The position numbers and the translations under genes are program-made. Shown one piece after another: positions 24,676 to 24,728 of a stretch of 24,728 nucleotides of DNA. Position 1 is the stretch's first letter; each line of letters opens with the position of its first letter. A model generated the notes under the pieces. It made no database searches, was not told the origin of the DNA, and saw only the letters and a program-made list of their open reading frames with translations. The DNA comes from an uncultured Fretibacterium sp. (lineage in GTDB: Bacteria; Synergistota; Synergistia; Synergistales; Aminobacteriaceae): the NCBI GenBank assembly GCA_937900285.1, contig CALCEM010000079.1, forward strand, positions 1 through 24,728. The letters run 5' to 3'.

Positions 24676-24720
24676 GGGGATTGGGGATTGGGGATTGCGG
24701 ATTGGGGATTGGGGATTGGG
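24676..24720 (+). repeat. Telomere-like array, six GGGGATT units
   Basis: Six 7-base units run head to tail (24676-24717), the fourth being GCGGATT, followed by GGG. The G-rich strand points outward 5' to 3', as telomeric G strands do. The complementary CCCCAAT unit is what I recall for telomeres of rumen entodiniomorph ciliates; it differs from the Tetrahymena (GGGGTT) and Oxytricha (GGGGTTTT) repeats. Confidence 0.8.
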
Positions 24721-24728
24721 CCCAATCC
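24713..24728. repeat. Perfect terminal palindrome
   Basis: GGATTGGGCCCAATCC is a perfect 16-base inverted repeat centred between 24720 and 24721. The telomere array appears to turn back on itself at the last bases: a hairpin end, a telomere-to-telomere fusion, or a fold-back artefact. Confidence 0.8.

Larger units (their letters stand above)
23215..24728. other. Right eukaryote-like flank (probable ciliate chromosome end)
   Basis: Extremely AT-rich DNA carries one eukaryote/virus-type gene (MORN repeats) transcribed away from a telomere-like array, with about 165 bases of near-pure A/T between array and start codon. The left flank has the mirror-image arrangement. If the bacterial DNA is removed, the flanks would form a roughly 2-kb linear molecule with two convergent genes. 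They could equally be two separate chromosomes. Confidence 0.65.

Noticed and set aside
1..24728. CRISPR array, insertion sequence or integrase-type mobile element
   Set aside because: No regularly spaced repeats, transposase, recombinase or terminal inverted repeats of transposon type were found; the only tandem array is telomere-like.

Overview
The window reads as a composite of two kinds of DNA. About 22.7 kb in the middle (roughly 470-23215) is bacterial: Shine-Dalgarno sequences, overlapping genes, rho-independent terminators, a tRNA-Gln with an encoded CCA end, and housekeeping genes (serS, ribDEAH, rny, ymdB, trmB). A secreted protein ends in Gly/Ser-Cys-hydrophobic-Lys/Arg, which matches my memory of the Synergist-CTERM sorting signal. 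That points to the phylum Synergistota, in an unusually AT-rich member. The two ends (1-470 and about 23215-24728) look eukaryotic. They are extremely AT-rich, one encodes a RING-H2 protein and the other a MORN-repeat protein, and the right end is six tandem GGGGATT units. The left end starts inside one complementary unit. This unit (CCCCAAT on the other strand) is, from memory, the telomere repeat reported for rumen ciliates, so the flanks are probably ciliate macronuclear chromosome ends.

Layout, left to right: telomere fragment and RING-H2 gene (+). Then a minus-strand block: truncated licD, LprI-like protein, a WecA-like/WecG fusion, serS, ribH, ribA, ribE, ribD. Then, on plus, an exported FAD-dependent oxidoreductase, divergent from ribD. 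A bidirectional terminator separates it from a large minus-strand C1-peptidase-like surface protein. Further minus-strand genes follow: a sodium:solute symporter, tRNA-Gln(CUG), a small TPR protein and UDP-glucose dehydrogenase. The plus strand resumes with a GT92-like glycosyltransferase, rny-ymdB, a GntP-type permease, a phosphohexomutase and trmB. The window closes with a MORN gene (-) and the telomere.

The rib genes form one overlapping unit (ribD-ribE-ribA-ribH) that continues into serS and the glycosyltransferase fusion. It lacks a RibB domain, a recognisable FMN riboswitch and a clear Shine-Dalgarno sequence at ribD. Ugd, the phosphohexomutase, WecG, LicD and the GT92-like enzyme are all cell-surface glycan functions but lie scattered. 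RNase Y followed by YmdB is a familiar RNA-decay pair.

The main points of interest are: (1) bacterial DNA bounded by telomere-bearing eukaryote-like ends, with both edge genes cut and a short stretch at the left junction readable as both RING and LicD (an amplification or assembly chimera is the simplest explanation, an insertion into a ciliate minichromosome the exciting one); (2) a C1-family surface protein in which the catalytic Cys, His and Asn positions are all changed; (3) an exported flavoenzyme with no ATG, GTG or TTG start before its FAD motif; and (4) a degenerate WecA-like membrane domain fused to an intact WecG domain.
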